Part shown: positions 32,083-41,104 of the stretch, piece after piece
How positions within the stretch are numbered: the stretch's first letter is position 1
Layout of the letters: each line of letters begins with the position of its first letter
Assembly: GCA_050303435.1 (NCBI GenBank)
Contig: JBNLBT010000010.1
Span: forward strand, 1-57,629
DNA from: JBNLBT01 sp050303435
Lineage (GTDB): Bacteria > Pseudomonadota > Gammaproteobacteria > Xanthomonadales > Marinicellaceae
Length of the DNA: 57,629 nucleotides
Direction of reading: 5' to 3'
Notes under the pieces: generated by a model
Told to the model about the DNA's origin: nothing
Database searches by the model: none
Seen by the model: only the letters and a program-made list of their open reading frames with translations
Translations under genes and position numbers: made by a program

Positions 32083-33458
32083 TGGTTGGTGTCTTTTCTT
32101 CTCAGGTAATTCAACAGGTCGATGCGTGTGATCAGACCCAAAAAGCGGTTGTTCTGTTTAACGATTGCAACCTGGCCGTCATCAAAAATCGGCAACAGCG
32201 ATTCAATCGGCGATTCAATGTCGATGAATTTCAGGTTGGTGGTCATCGACTGGGACACCGGTTGGTCAAAGGCGCCGGGGTTTTCAAACACCGCCAGCAG
32301 CACATCGGATTCATCGATGATGCCAACGATGTCGTCGTTCGCGATCACAGGCAATTGCGACACGTCGTACAATTTCATGCGCTGGTACACCGAAGCCAAT
32401 GTTTCCTCTGGACGCATCACCACCATGGCGCGGTTCTGGTACGGCCGCGAGATCAGATCGCGCAGGTCACCGTGCTGTTCGGTTTCCACGTAGCCGTTGT
32501 CGATCAGCCAGTAATCATTGTACATTTTTGACAGGTATTTGTTGCCGGTGTCGCAGGCAAACGTCACGACACGCTTCGGCGCGGTCTGTTCACGGCAGTA
32601 CCTGAGGGCCGCGGCCAGAATGGTGCCGGTGGACGAACCTCCAAGGATGCCTTCTTTGCACAGCAATTCACGCGCGGTGCTGAAACTGTCGCCGTCGCTG
32701 ACCGCATAGGCTTTGCTCACGCGGCTGAAATCGCTGATCACCGGCAGAAAATCCTCACCGATGCCCTCCACTTTCCAGGTGCCGCTCTTGTCACTCAGGT
32801 GACCGTCGTTGATGTATTCGGCCAGGATGCTGCCAACCGGATCGGCGAGCACCAGTTCGGTTTTTTTGTTGTGTTCCTTGAGGTATTGCGACAGGCCGGT
32901 CATGGTGCCGCTGGAGCCGACGCCGAAGACTATGGCGTCCACCGCGTCTTCGCCGAGTTGCTGGTAAATTTCCGGGGCTGTGGTGTCGTAATGCGCCTTG
33001 GGATTGTCGGGGTTGCCGAACTGATTGATGAAATACGCGTTCGGCGTTTCACGGGCGATGCGCTCGGCCAGGTCCTGATAGTATTCCGGGTGGCCCTTGG
33101 CCACGTCTGAACGGGTCAGCACGATTTCTGCGCCCATGGCCTTGAGGTTGAAGATTTTTTCCTTGCTCATCTTGTCCGGAATCACCAGGATCAATTTGTA
33201 GCCCTTCTGTGCGGCCACCAGCGCCAGGCCGATGCCGGTGTTGCCGGCGGTGCCTTCCACCAGCGTGTCCCCAGGTTTGATTTTGCCGGCCTGTTCCGCC
33301 TGTTCAATCATTGACAGACCGATGCGGTCCTTGATGGATCCGCCGGGGTTGTGACTTTCCAATTTCAGATACAGCGTGCATGGACCGGTGTCCAGCTGCG
33401 TGACCTTGACCATCGGGGTCTGCCCGATCAAATCGAGAATCGAATTGACTACTTTCAT
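32079..33458 (-). CDS. Cystathionine beta-synthase with C-terminal CBS domains
   Basis: 459 aa. The PLP domain (about 1-325) has the lysine motif SHNPGGSIKDRIG (Lys43), EGTAGNTGIGLA and the phosphate-binding GVGSSGTMTG. A CBS-domain pair follows (about 340-455: MVVMRPEETLASVYQRMKLYDVSQLPVI, DDIVGIIDESDVL, FLGLITRIDLLNYL). There is no haem-binding N-terminal extension, as expected for bacterial enzymes. It condenses serine and homocysteine to cystathionine. With the overlapping downstream lyase gene it makes a reverse transsulfuration pathway. It starts 7 bp after the OmpA-like gene in the same operon. Confidence 0.92.
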   Translation of the reverse strand: MKVVNSILDLIGQTPMVKVTQLDTGPCTLYLKLESHNPGGSIKDRIGLSMIEQAEQAGKIKPGDTLVEGTAGNTGIGLALVAAQKGYKLILVIPDKMSKEKIFNLKAMGAEIVLTRSDVAKGHPEYYQDLAERIARETPNAYFINQFGNPDNPKAHYDTTAPEIYQQLGEDAVDAIVFGVGSSGTMTGLSQYLKEHNKKTELVLADPVGSILAEYINDGHLSDKSGTWKVEGIGEDFLPVISDFSRVSKAYAVSDGDSFSTARELLCKEGILGGSSTGTILAAALRYCREQTAPKRVVTFACDTGNKYLSKMYNDYWLIDNGYVETEQHGDLRDLISRPYQNRAMVVMRPEETLASVYQRMKLYDVSQLPVIANDDIVGIIDESDVLLAVFENPGAFDQPVSQSMTTNLKFIDIESPIESLLPIFDDGQVAIVKQNNRFLGLITRIDLLNYLRRKDTNQ

Positions 33459-33465
33459 GCGATTT

Positions 33466-34434
33466 TTATTGCTTCAGAATGATGATTTCAACCCGGCGGT
33501 TTTTGGATTTACCCGCCTCGCTGTTGTTGTCGGCCACAGGAAAATCCTCGCCCATGCCAACCGCTTCAATGCGCGCGGCGTTCAGACCGTATTCCAGCAG
33601 CAGGGCTTTCACCGCGTCGGCGCGCTGTTGCGACAAATTGAGATTAAACTCTGCGCTGCCGGAGGCGTCGGTGTGGCCTTCAATGCGGATGTTGCGCTCC
33701 GGGTAGGCGTCGATGAATTCCAGCACGCGGTCGAAATTGTCCACCGCCTGTTGCTTGATGTTGGCCGAGGCCGAATCAAAGACAAAATCGCCCAGCGTCA
33801 TCATCAGGCCCTGCGATGTTTCACGCGCCGCCAGGGACTCCAGCTGCCGGCGCAGGGCGTCGGCCTCTTCCAGGGCCAGCGCCGCTTCTTCTTTGGCCAG
33901 CGCGGCCTCTTCGGCCTGTAATTGCGCCAGACGTTTGGCCGCTTCGGCTTCGGCCCGCGCTTTTTCCGCCTGAGACTGCGATTGATCGGCCAGTTGCTGC
34001 GCGCGCAGTTTGGCCTGGCGCTCGCGCTCGGCCTCTTCTTCCTTAAGGCTCAGTTGCAAACGCATCTTGTCCGCTTCGTAACGCGACACCGTCGATTCGG
34101 CTTTGAGAATTTCGATTTCAAGTTGCCGCAGCTGTTCGGTGGTCTGGCCCAGTTGATCGCGCAGCCATTCCGCTTCGGCCTGCAGTTTGGCCACGGCCAA
34201 AGTGTTGCGCGCCAGGTACACGGACTGTTCCTTGACTCGCCGCCGACGCGAATTGTACACCTCTTCTATGGCCTCTCTGGCGGCCTGTTTCTCCGCTTTG
34301 GCATAGGGCTTGTACTTTTCGTCGGTGACAAAATTGTCGTGCTCCATGCGCAAGGATTCCAGGTCGAGATTTTTTTGCGCCCAGGCATTGGGCACGAGGC
34401 AGAGCAGAGCCAGCACCACGTACGCGGATTTCAT
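33466..34434 (-). CDS. OmpA-like peptidoglycan-binding protein with long coiled coil
   Basis: 322 aa. A signal peptide (about 1-19, ending AWA) is followed by a long charged coiled coil (about 50-200, rich in Ala/Glu/Arg/Gln). An OmpA C-terminal domain ends the protein (GDFVFDSASANIKQQA, PERNIRIEGHTDASGSAEFN, LSQQRADAVKALLLEYG, NNSEAGKSKNRRVEIIIL). It has no beta-barrel, so it is a periplasmic protein that probably binds peptidoglycan. The ATG overlaps the stop of the DUF4398 gene by 4 bp; the DUF4398-plus-OmpA pairing is common in Gammaproteobacteria. Confidence 0.9.
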   Translation of the reverse strand: MKSAYVVLALLCLVPNAWAQKNLDLESLRMEHDNFVTDEKYKPYAKAEKQAAREAIEEVYNSRRRRVKEQSVYLARNTLAVAKLQAEAEWLRDQLGQTTEQLRQLEIEILKAESTVSRYEADKMRLQLSLKEEEAERERQAKLRAQQLADQSQSQAEKARAEAEAAKRLAQLQAEEAALAKEEAALALEEADALRRQLESLAARETSQGLMMTLGDFVFDSASANIKQQAVDNFDRVLEFIDAYPERNIRIEGHTDASGSAEFNLNLSQQRADAVKALLLEYGLNAARIEAVGMGEDFPVADNNSEAGKSKNRRVEIIILKQ

Positions 34435-34832
34435 TGCAAGCGCTCCTGCAACAGGTGCAGTTGCGATTGCGCCGCGGACACGCGATCCAGCGCATCCAGC
34501 AGCTCATCGTTCAATTGATTGACCTGCGCCCGCAATTTCACCACCTGGATGTCGGAGCGGATTTGCTCCAGCAATTTTTCCGCGTCCTTGTGTTTACGGT
34601 CTTCGATCGCGCTGGCGGCCAGCGCCAGCTTCTCATGAATGAATTTCATTTCCACCGGGGCCGAATCGGTGTCTTCGGACTGCTCCAGGGCTTTGACCAT
34701 GGCGGCCACCTCGGCGTAATTGTCGTGCTGTTTTTTGGCCGCCAGGGCCGATTGGGAGGCGATCAGCGCCACGCACACAACACTTGTTAACAATAAACCG
34801 GGGATTTTTGAAGATTTTGTGTTTAAAATCAT
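34431..34832 (-). CDS. DUF4398-type exported protein
   Basis: About 133 aa from the ATG at 34832 (a TTG lies 9 bp further up). An N-terminal signal sequence (PGLLLTSVVCVALIASQSALAA) precedes a helical domain (EMKFIHEKLALAASAIEDRKHKDAEKLLEQIRSDIQVVKLRAQ) typical of DUF4398, which lies between about residues 45 and 110. First gene of the operon with the OmpA-like protein and the two transsulfuration enzymes. Probably periplasmic; its function is unknown. Confidence 0.85.
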   Translation of the reverse strand: MILNTKSSKIPGLLLTSVVCVALIASQSALAAKKQHDNYAEVAAMVKALEQSEDTDSAPVEMKFIHEKLALAASAIEDRKHKDAEKLLEQIRSDIQVVKLRAQVNQLNDELLDALDRVSAAQSQLHLLQERLQ

Positions 34833-34913
34833 TGGTTTCAACGTTTTAATTAATTTAAAATGGTGATCAGGCGACTGTGCCGCATATTAACCGTTAGACC
34901 ATTGCAATCATTG

Positions 34914-35528
34914 ATGTTGAAAATTTATCTGCTCATTCTGTTCTTTTTCGTGTCGCTTGCCACCGCAGCAAACGCCGCCGGACTTAAAGTGTACAAACAC
35001 GTCGACAAGGACGGCATTATACACTATTCATCGCGCAAGCCCGTGGGAAAATCTTTCCATGTATTGCAGATCAAATGCCCCGAATGCAAGAAATGGCGCA
35101 GCGCCATCAACTGGCACACCACGCCGCTGGTGACCGGCAAATTTGACCAGGAAATTAAACGTGCGGCCAGCAAATGGGGCGTGGATACTGCATTGATTCG
35201 GGCCATCATTCACGCCGAATCCTCATTCAAACACCAGGCCGTTTCATCCGCGGGCGCACAGGGGCTGATGCAGTTGATGCCTTTCACGCAACAAACCTAC
35301 AAGGTCTCCAATCCCTACAACCCGTCACAGAACATCGACGCCGGTGTGGCCTATCTGAAATACCTGATGGGGCGCTACCATTCCCTGGAAGTTTCACTGG
35401 CGGCGTACAATTCAGGTGAAACCGCGGTGGAACGCTACGGCAAGACCATCCCGCCCTTTGACGAAACCCGCGAGTACATCCGGCGCGTCAAAATTCTTCG
35501 CGACCGCTACAAACTGATCAAGATTTGA
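34914..35528 (+). CDS. Lytic transglycosylase (SLT family) with N-terminal DUF4124-like segment
   Basis: 204 aa from the ATG at 34914, which gives a proper signal peptide (LLILFFFVSLATAANA); an in-frame ATG at 34860 would add 18 residues. A DUF4124-like strand (LKVYKHVDKDGIIHYSSRKP) is followed by an SLT domain at about 70-190. The catalytic glutamate lies in IIHAESSFKHQAVSSAGAQG, followed by LMQLMPFTQQTY, NIDAGVAYLKYLMGRY and SLAAYNSGETAVERY. It cleaves peptidoglycan glycan strands in the periplasm. It is divergent from the OmpA/transsulfuration operon and overlaps the start of the CPBP gene. Confidence 0.92.
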   Translation: MLKIYLLILFFFVSLATAANAAGLKVYKHVDKDGIIHYSSRKPVGKSFHVLQIKCPECKKWRSAINWHTTPLVTGKFDQEIKRAASKWGVDTALIRAIIHAESSFKHQAVSSAGAQGLMQLMPFTQQTYKVSNPYNPSQNIDAGVAYLKYLMGRYHSLEVSLAAYNSGETAVERYGKTIPPFDETREYIRRVKILRDRYKLIKI

Positions 35529-36187
35529 ATCCGACCAGGCCTGCTTTGACGCCCGGCGCCCTGGGGCTGTTGTGCGCGCTGTGCGTCGGCTGGTTCATGT
35601 TCACCGTGTGGCTGTATGCGCGTCTGGATCCTCCGCTGATGCCGGCGCTGTGGCTGCACGGCGGGTTGTTGGTCCTTGCCTGGCTGTTTGTGCGTGCCTG
35701 GATTCGGCGCAACAACCTCGAACAGAATGCATGGTCGATGCTGGGTTTCAATCCGGTGAAATTCACCTGGCTGGCGCTGGCCCTGCTGATGGCGGTGGCT
35801 TTGTGGTGGCTGGATCACTGGCTGCAAGGTCTCACCGGCGACCGGGATGTCAGCGGCGATCTGGTCTACATCCGTTCCGCCTCAGCACAGTACGGCGCAT
35901 TGGCCACGGTTTTTGCCGTGTGTGTGGCCGCACCGCTGGTTGAAGAGATGCTGTTCCGTGGCGCGCTGCTGGGATCTTTGAAAACTGTGGTGGGCGCGCT
36001 GGCCGCTGCATTGATCAGCGCCGCGGCTTTCACTGCCATTCATCTGACCTGGGCGCAGGCGCCGATACTGTTTGTTGCGGCTTTGATGTACGCCTGGCTG
36101 AGCGTGCGCAGCGGCAGTATTCTACCGGCCATCGCCGCCCATGCGCTCAACAACGCGATGTCGTATTTTTACCTCGCCGGCGTCTGA
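35525..36187 (+). CDS. CPBP (CAAX/Abi) family intramembrane metalloprotease
   Basis: 220 aa with about six or seven hydrophobic helices. Family motifs are EEMLFRGALLG (EExxxR), FTAIHLTWAQ (FxxxH) and HALNNAMSYFY, which carry the metal-binding and catalytic Glu/His residues. The TTG start overlaps the transglycosylase stop, so the two genes are co-translated. The 3' end overlaps the convergent tadA gene by about 41 bp. The substrate is unknown; the family includes CAAX proteases and bacteriocin self-immunity proteins. Confidence 0.88.
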   Translation: MNPTRPALTPGALGLLCALCVGWFMFTVWLYARLDPPLMPALWLHGGLLVLAWLFVRAWIRRNNLEQNAWSMLGFNPVKFTWLALALLMAVALWWLDHWLQGLTGDRDVSGDLVYIRSASAQYGALATVFAVCVAAPLVEEMLFRGALLGSLKTVVGALAAALISAAAFTAIHLTWAQAPILFVAALMYAWLSVRSGSILPAIAAHALNNAMSYFYLAGV

Positions 36188-36635
36188 AGAAATCACGCAG
36201 CATTTCACTGCTCTGTTGCGCCAGCAATCCACCTTCGAATCGCACCGCGTGATTGTGGTGGGGCATGGACAGGGCTTCAGTCTGCGACACCACTGCGCCG
36301 GTCTTGGGTTCATTGGCGCCGAAATACAGGCAGCGGATGCGTGCGTGCACCAGCGCGCCGCAACACATCAAACACGGTTCCAGGGTGACGTACAAATCGG
36401 CTTCTGGCAAACGGTAGTTGCCGAGCTGTGCAGCCGCTTCGCGCAAGGCCATGATTTCGGCGTGTGCGGTGGGATCATGAGAGGCGATCGGTCGATTGAA
36501 TCCGCGACCCACCACTGCACCGTTGTGCACCACCACCGCGCCAACCGGCACTTCACCCGCGGCGGCGGCCAATTGTGCCTGCTGCAAGGCCAACTGCATC
36601 CAATCTTGCGGGCTGTTTGCCGTGCCTATTCCCAT
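36147..36635 (-). CDS. tadA: tRNA-specific adenosine deaminase
   Basis: 162 aa. Zinc and catalytic residues are His58 and Glu60 in HAEIMALREAA and Cys88/Cys91 in PCLMCCGA, the TadA signature; GEVPVGAVVV and YFGANEPKTGAV are further TadA blocks. It converts A34 to inosine in tRNA-Arg(ACG). Its ATG overlaps the last codons of guaA, giving a guaB-guaA-tadA operon. The purine-pathway neighbours and the A-to-I chemistry make a loose functional link. Confidence 0.93.
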   Translation of the reverse strand: MGIGTANSPQDWMQLALQQAQLAAAAGEVPVGAVVVHNGAVVGRGFNRPIASHDPTAHAEIMALREAAAQLGNYRLPEADLYVTLEPCLMCCGALVHARIRCLYFGANEPKTGAVVSQTEALSMPHHNHAVRFEGGLLAQQSSEMLRDFFRRRRGKNTTSRC

Positions 36636-38185
36636 TCAATGGTGGCGGGCGGCTTGCTGGAAATGTCGTACACCACGCGTGAAACCTGACTGATTTCATT
36701 GATGATGCGGCGCGAAACGCGTTCAATGAATTCATACGGTAAACGCGCCCAGCGGGCGGTCATGAAATCAATGGTTTCCACTGCACGCAGCGCGATCACG
36801 TATTCGTAACGACGCGCATCGCCAACCACCCCGACGGATTTGACGGGCAGGAACACCGCAAAGGCCTGACTGACTTTGTGATACAGATCATGGTCGTACA
36901 GTTCGCGAATAAAGATGTCGTCGGCGCGCGCCAATATTTCAGCGTATTCGGCTTTGACTTCTCCGAGGATGCGCACTCCAAGACCCGGACCGGGAAACGG
37001 GTGGCGATACACCATGTCATGCGGCAGGCCCAGGGCCTCGCCCATGACGCGCACTTCATCCTTGAACAAGTCCTTGATCGGTTCCAGCAACTTCAGCGAC
37101 AAATCTTCCGGCAGACCGCCGACATTGTGATGCGATTTGATCACATGGGCCTTGCCGGTCTGGGCGCCGGCCGATTCAATCACGTCGGGATAAATGGTGC
37201 CCTGGGCCAGCCACTTAACATCCTCGAGTTTGCCCGCTTCGCGCTCAAACACCCGCACAAAGCGTTCGCCAATGACTTTGCGTTTGGCTTCCGGATCGCT
37301 GACACCGGCCAGCGCCTGATAGAATTCATCACGGGCGTTCACGCGGATCACGCGGATGTCCATTTTATCCGCCATGGTCTGCATCACCTGATCGCCTTCC
37401 TGAAAACGCAGCAAACCGGTGTCGACAAACACGCACACCAGCTGATCGCCGATGGCGCGGTGCAACAGCGCCGCCACCACGGAGGAATCCACACCGCCGG
37501 ACAGGCCCAGCAGGACTTTTTCACCGCCGACGGCCGCACGCACTGATTCGATGTGCGCGTCAATAATCTGTTCGGTGTTCCAGTTGTGCGGACAGTTGCA
37601 CACGCCGTGTACAAAGTTGGACAGCAACACGCGCCCGTTGGTGGTGTTCTCCACTTCCGGATGAAACTGGATGGCAAAAATCGGTCGCGTGTGGTGCGCC
37701 ATCGCGGCAATCGGGGTGGTCTCCGTGGTCGCCAGATTGTCAAAATCGGCCGGCAGGCCAATGACTTTATCGCCGTGGCTCATCCACACGTCCTGCACGC
37801 CTTCGGCGGTGAAAAAGCCGTCAAACAGCTCCGAGGATTGATCCCGGTGCAACTGAGCGTAGCCAAACTCCTTGACCTCAGAACTGTGCACCGAACCGCC
37901 GAAATGCTTGGCCAACAACTGCATGCCGTAACATACACCGAGCACCGGCACGCCCGCTTCCAGCACCGCTGGGTTCAACCGCGGCGCATCGGCTTGATGC
38001 ACCGATTCCGGCCCACCGGATAAAATGATGCCGGCCACCGAATCATCGCGCAACACCGTCGCATCAATGTCCCAGGCATAGATCTCACAGTAAACCGAAA
38101 GCTCGCGCACGCGCCGGGCGATCAGTTGCGTGTACTGCGATCCGTAATCCAGAATGATTATTTTTTCATCGCGAATGTCGCTCAT
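36626..38185 (-). CDS. guaA: GMP synthase (glutamine-hydrolysing)
   Basis: 519 aa, full length. The class I glutamine amidotransferase domain (about 8-195) has nucleophile Cys85 in GVCYGMQLL and the His/Glu of FHPEVENT. The ATP-pyrophosphatase domain has the P-loop LGLSGGVDSSV, and the C-terminal dimerisation domain ends in PPATIEWE. It aminates XMP to GMP. The start overlaps the guaB stop by 4 bp (ATGA). Confidence 0.97.
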   Translation of the reverse strand: MSDIRDEKIIILDYGSQYTQLIARRVRELSVYCEIYAWDIDATVLRDDSVAGIILSGGPESVHQADAPRLNPAVLEAGVPVLGVCYGMQLLAKHFGGSVHSSEVKEFGYAQLHRDQSSELFDGFFTAEGVQDVWMSHGDKVIGLPADFDNLATTETTPIAAMAHHTRPIFAIQFHPEVENTTNGRVLLSNFVHGVCNCPHNWNTEQIIDAHIESVRAAVGGEKVLLGLSGGVDSSVVAALLHRAIGDQLVCVFVDTGLLRFQEGDQVMQTMADKMDIRVIRVNARDEFYQALAGVSDPEAKRKVIGERFVRVFEREAGKLEDVKWLAQGTIYPDVIESAGAQTGKAHVIKSHHNVGGLPEDLSLKLLEPIKDLFKDEVRVMGEALGLPHDMVYRHPFPGPGLGVRILGEVKAEYAEILARADDIFIRELYDHDLYHKVSQAFAVFLPVKSVGVVGDARRYEYVIALRAVETIDFMTARWARLPYEFIERVSRRIINEISQVSRVVYDISSKPPATIEWE

Positions 38186-39642
38186 GTTCGCGACCTGTAA
38201 TTCGGGGCTTCCTTGGTGATGTTGACGTCGTGCACATGACTTTCCAGCATGCCCGAGGTGGTGATGCGCACCATTTTCGGTTTGCTCATCATCTCTTCAA
38301 TGTTGCGACAGCCCACATAGCCCATGCTGGCGCGCAGACCGCCCATCATCTGATGGATCACCGGCTGCAGGGGGCCTTTGTATGCGACCCGGCCCTCAAT
38401 GCCTTCCGGCACCAGCTTCTCGGCGTCCACTTCGGCCTGGAAATAACGGTCTTTGGAGCCTTTGTCCATGGCACTGAGCGAACCCATGCCGCGGTAAGAT
38501 TTATAGGTGCGGCCCTGATAAAGCTCAACTTCACCGGGTGATTCATCGGTGCCGGCAAGCATACCGCCCATCATCACACTGGACGCGCCGGCGGCGATGG
38601 CCTTGGCCACGTCACCGGAATAGCGGATGCCGCCATCGGCGATCAGCGGCACGCCGGTGCCGCGCAAGGCCTTGGCGACCGAGGAGATGGCGGATATCTG
38701 CGGCACCCCGACGCCAGCAATGATGCGCGTGGTGCAAATTGAACCGGGGCCAACACCGACCTTGACCGCGTCCACGCCGGCCTCAACCAGGGCCTTAGCG
38801 GCCGCACCGGTGGTGATGTTGCCGGCAATGATTTCAACATCGGGAAACGATTTGCGCACCGCGCGCACCTGTTCAATGACGCCCTGCGAGTGCCCGTGTG
38901 CGGTGTCCACCACCAGCACGTCCACGCCGGCTTGCACCAGCGCGCGCGCGCGCTCCAGTGAATCCGGCCCGGAACCGATCGCAGCGGCCACCATCAATTG
39001 TTCATCGGCGTCTTTGATCGCCAGCGGAAAATCGGCGGATTTCTGAATGTCCTTCACCGTGATCAGACCTTTCAGATCAAAATCGTCGTTGACCACCAGG
39101 ATTTTTTCAATGCGATGGCGGTGCAGCAATTCCAGCACTTCGTCGTTGTCGTAGTCTTCGCGCACCGTCACCAGCTTTTCCTTGCGGGTCATGATGTTGC
39201 GCACCGGGTCATCGAGAATTTTTTCAAACCGCAGGTCGCGAGATGTCACGATGCCGATCAATTGGCTGCCGTCGACCACCGGCACGCCGGAAATATTGTA
39301 TTTGCGGGTCAATTCGAGCACTTCACGAATGCTGGTGTATTGATCCACGGTGATGGGGTTCTTGATCACGCCCGATTCAAATTTTTTCACCTGACCGATC
39401 TGTGCGCACTGTTCGTCCGTCGAAAGGTTCTTATGCACCACGCCCACGCCACCCAGCTGGGCCATGGCAATCGCCATGCGCGCTTCGGTGACTGTGTCCA
39501 TCGCCGCCGACACCACCGGGATGTTGAGTCGAATGTTACGGGTTAACTGGGTGGACAAATCGACGTCTTTGGGTAAGATGTCAGAGAAGTCCGGGACCAA
39601 CAGCACATCATCAAATGTCAGAGCATCGCCTATTAAACGCAT
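38182..39642 (-). CDS. guaB: IMP dehydrogenase
   Basis: About 486 aa from ATG 39642 (MRLIGDALTFDDVLLVP); a GTG 9 bp upstream is less likely. The TIM barrel contains the catalytic Cys303 in GPGSICTTR and the flap YRGMGSLSAM. Two CBS domains interrupt it at about 90-205 (RNIMTRKEKLVTVREDYDNDEVL). It oxidises IMP to XMP, the first step to GMP. First gene of guaB-guaA-tadA; divergent from xseA across 47 bp. Confidence 0.97.
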   Translation of the reverse strand: MRLIGDALTFDDVLLVPDFSDILPKDVDLSTQLTRNIRLNIPVVSAAMDTVTEARMAIAMAQLGGVGVVHKNLSTDEQCAQIGQVKKFESGVIKNPITVDQYTSIREVLELTRKYNISGVPVVDGSQLIGIVTSRDLRFEKILDDPVRNIMTRKEKLVTVREDYDNDEVLELLHRHRIEKILVVNDDFDLKGLITVKDIQKSADFPLAIKDADEQLMVAAAIGSGPDSLERARALVQAGVDVLVVDTAHGHSQGVIEQVRAVRKSFPDVEIIAGNITTGAAAKALVEAGVDAVKVGVGPGSICTTRIIAGVGVPQISAISSVAKALRGTGVPLIADGGIRYSGDVAKAIAAGASSVMMGGMLAGTDESPGEVELYQGRTYKSYRGMGSLSAMDKGSKDRYFQAEVDAEKLVPEGIEGRVAYKGPLQPVIHQMMGGLRASMGYVGCRNIEEMMSKPKMVRITTSGMLESHVHDVNITKEAPNYRSRT

Positions 39643-39665
39643 GAGTATCACCCGGCAGAAAATTA

Positions 39666-39680
39666 GCGGCGTATTTTAAC
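39666..39680 (-). promoter_or_regulatory. Candidate guaB -10 element with GC-rich discriminator
   Basis: Minus-strand GTTAAAATACGCCGC, identical to the 15-mer just before tRNA-Arg. TAAAAT would be the -10 and the following CGCCGC a discriminator of the kind found in stringently controlled promoters. The -35 is not obvious and would lie in the start of xseA. Confidence 0.45.
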
Positions 39681-39689
39681 ATAAACATC

Positions 39690-41030
39690 ATGGACAAAGC
39701 ACCCGGAAAATCACCCGAAACGGCCCTCTCACCCAGCCAGATCAATCAGTGGATTCGGCGCCAGCTGGAAAGCAGCGGCACCCACTGGGTGGTGGGTGAA
39801 ATCAGCGACCTGTTCAAGGCCGCCTCTGGGCATTGTTATTTCACCTTGAAAGACAGCACATCGGCGATTCGCTGCGTGGCTTTTCGCAACGTGTTGCTGC
39901 GCCACGCCGTGAACCTGAAGAACGGCGATGAAGTGCTGCTCAACGGCGCTTTGACGGTGTACCCGCAGCGCGGCGATCTGCAACTGAACATTGCGCGCAT
40001 CGAACACGCCGGCGCCGGTGCGTTGGCGCTGGAATTCAATCGTCTGAAAAACAAATTGCAACAGGCCGGCCTGTTCGATGCGACACGCAAAACACCGGTG
40101 CCCACTGTGATTGACGATCTGGGCATCGTCACATCGCAACACGGTGCGGCGATCAAAGACATACTCAGCGTGATACTGGAAAAAAAACCGATCCTCAAAG
40201 TGACGCTGTACCATTCTCTGGTGCAAGGCAGCGAAGCACCGGGCCGGTTGATCGACGCGCTGCAGCGGGCCGATGCCGGTGGACACCAGGCGGTTTTGTT
40301 GACCCGCGGCGGCGGCTCCAGTGAAGATTTGTGGTGTTTCAACGACGAAGGCCTGGCCCACGCACTGGCCGGCATGCACACCCCGGTGATCACCGCCATA
40401 GGACACGAACGCGACACCCACATCGCGGATTTGGTCGCGGACGCGTCGCACATCACGCCCAGCGCGGCCGCCCAAGCGCTGTGCGGTGATTTTGCACAGT
40501 TGATGCAGCGCCTGCACCACGCCGCCGTGCGCCTGAACCATCAAGTAAGATTACACTTTAAAGACAAACAACAAACTGTTGATTTTATTGCCAATAAACT
40601 GGAGATTAATCATCCGCAAAGACGGCTTCAAACGCAACACGGCCGATTGCAGCAATTGCGCCTGGTGATGCACCACCGAATGCAGCGGATTCTGACCCAT
40701 CAACAACAACGCCTGCAACGGCTGCAGCCGGACACCGCGCACCTGCGCGAATTGAAGGCACGCAGCCGAGAACGTTTGCAGCGTCAGTCCAATCGGCTGG
40801 AGCGATTGGCGCAGCACCGTCTGCAGTCACTGCAACAGCGTCAGGCGCTGCAAGTGGTCGCTTTACAGGCCAACAACCCACTGAAGATCTTGGAAAAAGG
40901 CTACAGCCACACCACCAATGTGCAGGGCAAAACCATCAGCGACGTGCGCCAGGTCGAGATTGGAAACACTATCATCACGCGTCTTAAATCTGGTAAAATC
41001 CACGCCAAAATCAATGAACTTTCAGATTGA
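39690..41030 (+). CDS. xseA: Exodeoxyribonuclease VII large subunit
   Basis: 446 aa. An N-terminal OB-fold (WVVGEISDLFKAASGHCYFTLKDSTSAIRCVAF) precedes the catalytic domain (IGIVTSQHGAAIKDIL-like LGIVTSQHGAAIKDIL, LLTRGGGSSEDLWCFNDEGLAHAL, PVITAIGHERDTHIADLVAD). A long coiled coil rich in Gln/Arg/Leu follows (about 270-390) and the end is NPLKILEKGYSHT. It degrades single-stranded DNA with the XseB subunit, which is not encoded here. Confidence 0.96.
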   Translation: MDKAPGKSPETALSPSQINQWIRRQLESSGTHWVVGEISDLFKAASGHCYFTLKDSTSAIRCVAFRNVLLRHAVNLKNGDEVLLNGALTVYPQRGDLQLNIARIEHAGAGALALEFNRLKNKLQQAGLFDATRKTPVPTVIDDLGIVTSQHGAAIKDILSVILEKKPILKVTLYHSLVQGSEAPGRLIDALQRADAGGHQAVLLTRGGGSSEDLWCFNDEGLAHALAGMHTPVITAIGHERDTHIADLVADASHITPSAAAQALCGDFAQLMQRLHHAAVRLNHQVRLHFKDKQQTVDFIANKLEINHPQRRLQTQHGRLQQLRLVMHHRMQRILTHQQQRLQRLQPDTAHLRELKARSRERLQRQSNRLERLAQHRLQSLQQRQALQVVALQANNPLKILEKGYSHTTNVQGKTISDVRQVEIGNTIITRLKSGKIHAKINELSD

Positions 41031-41104
41031 ATTGGCATCCATGATGCGAATTGATCTGAATTCAATCCGCATTCAATGATCTAAACTAAGAAGGAAAACA
41101 ACAC

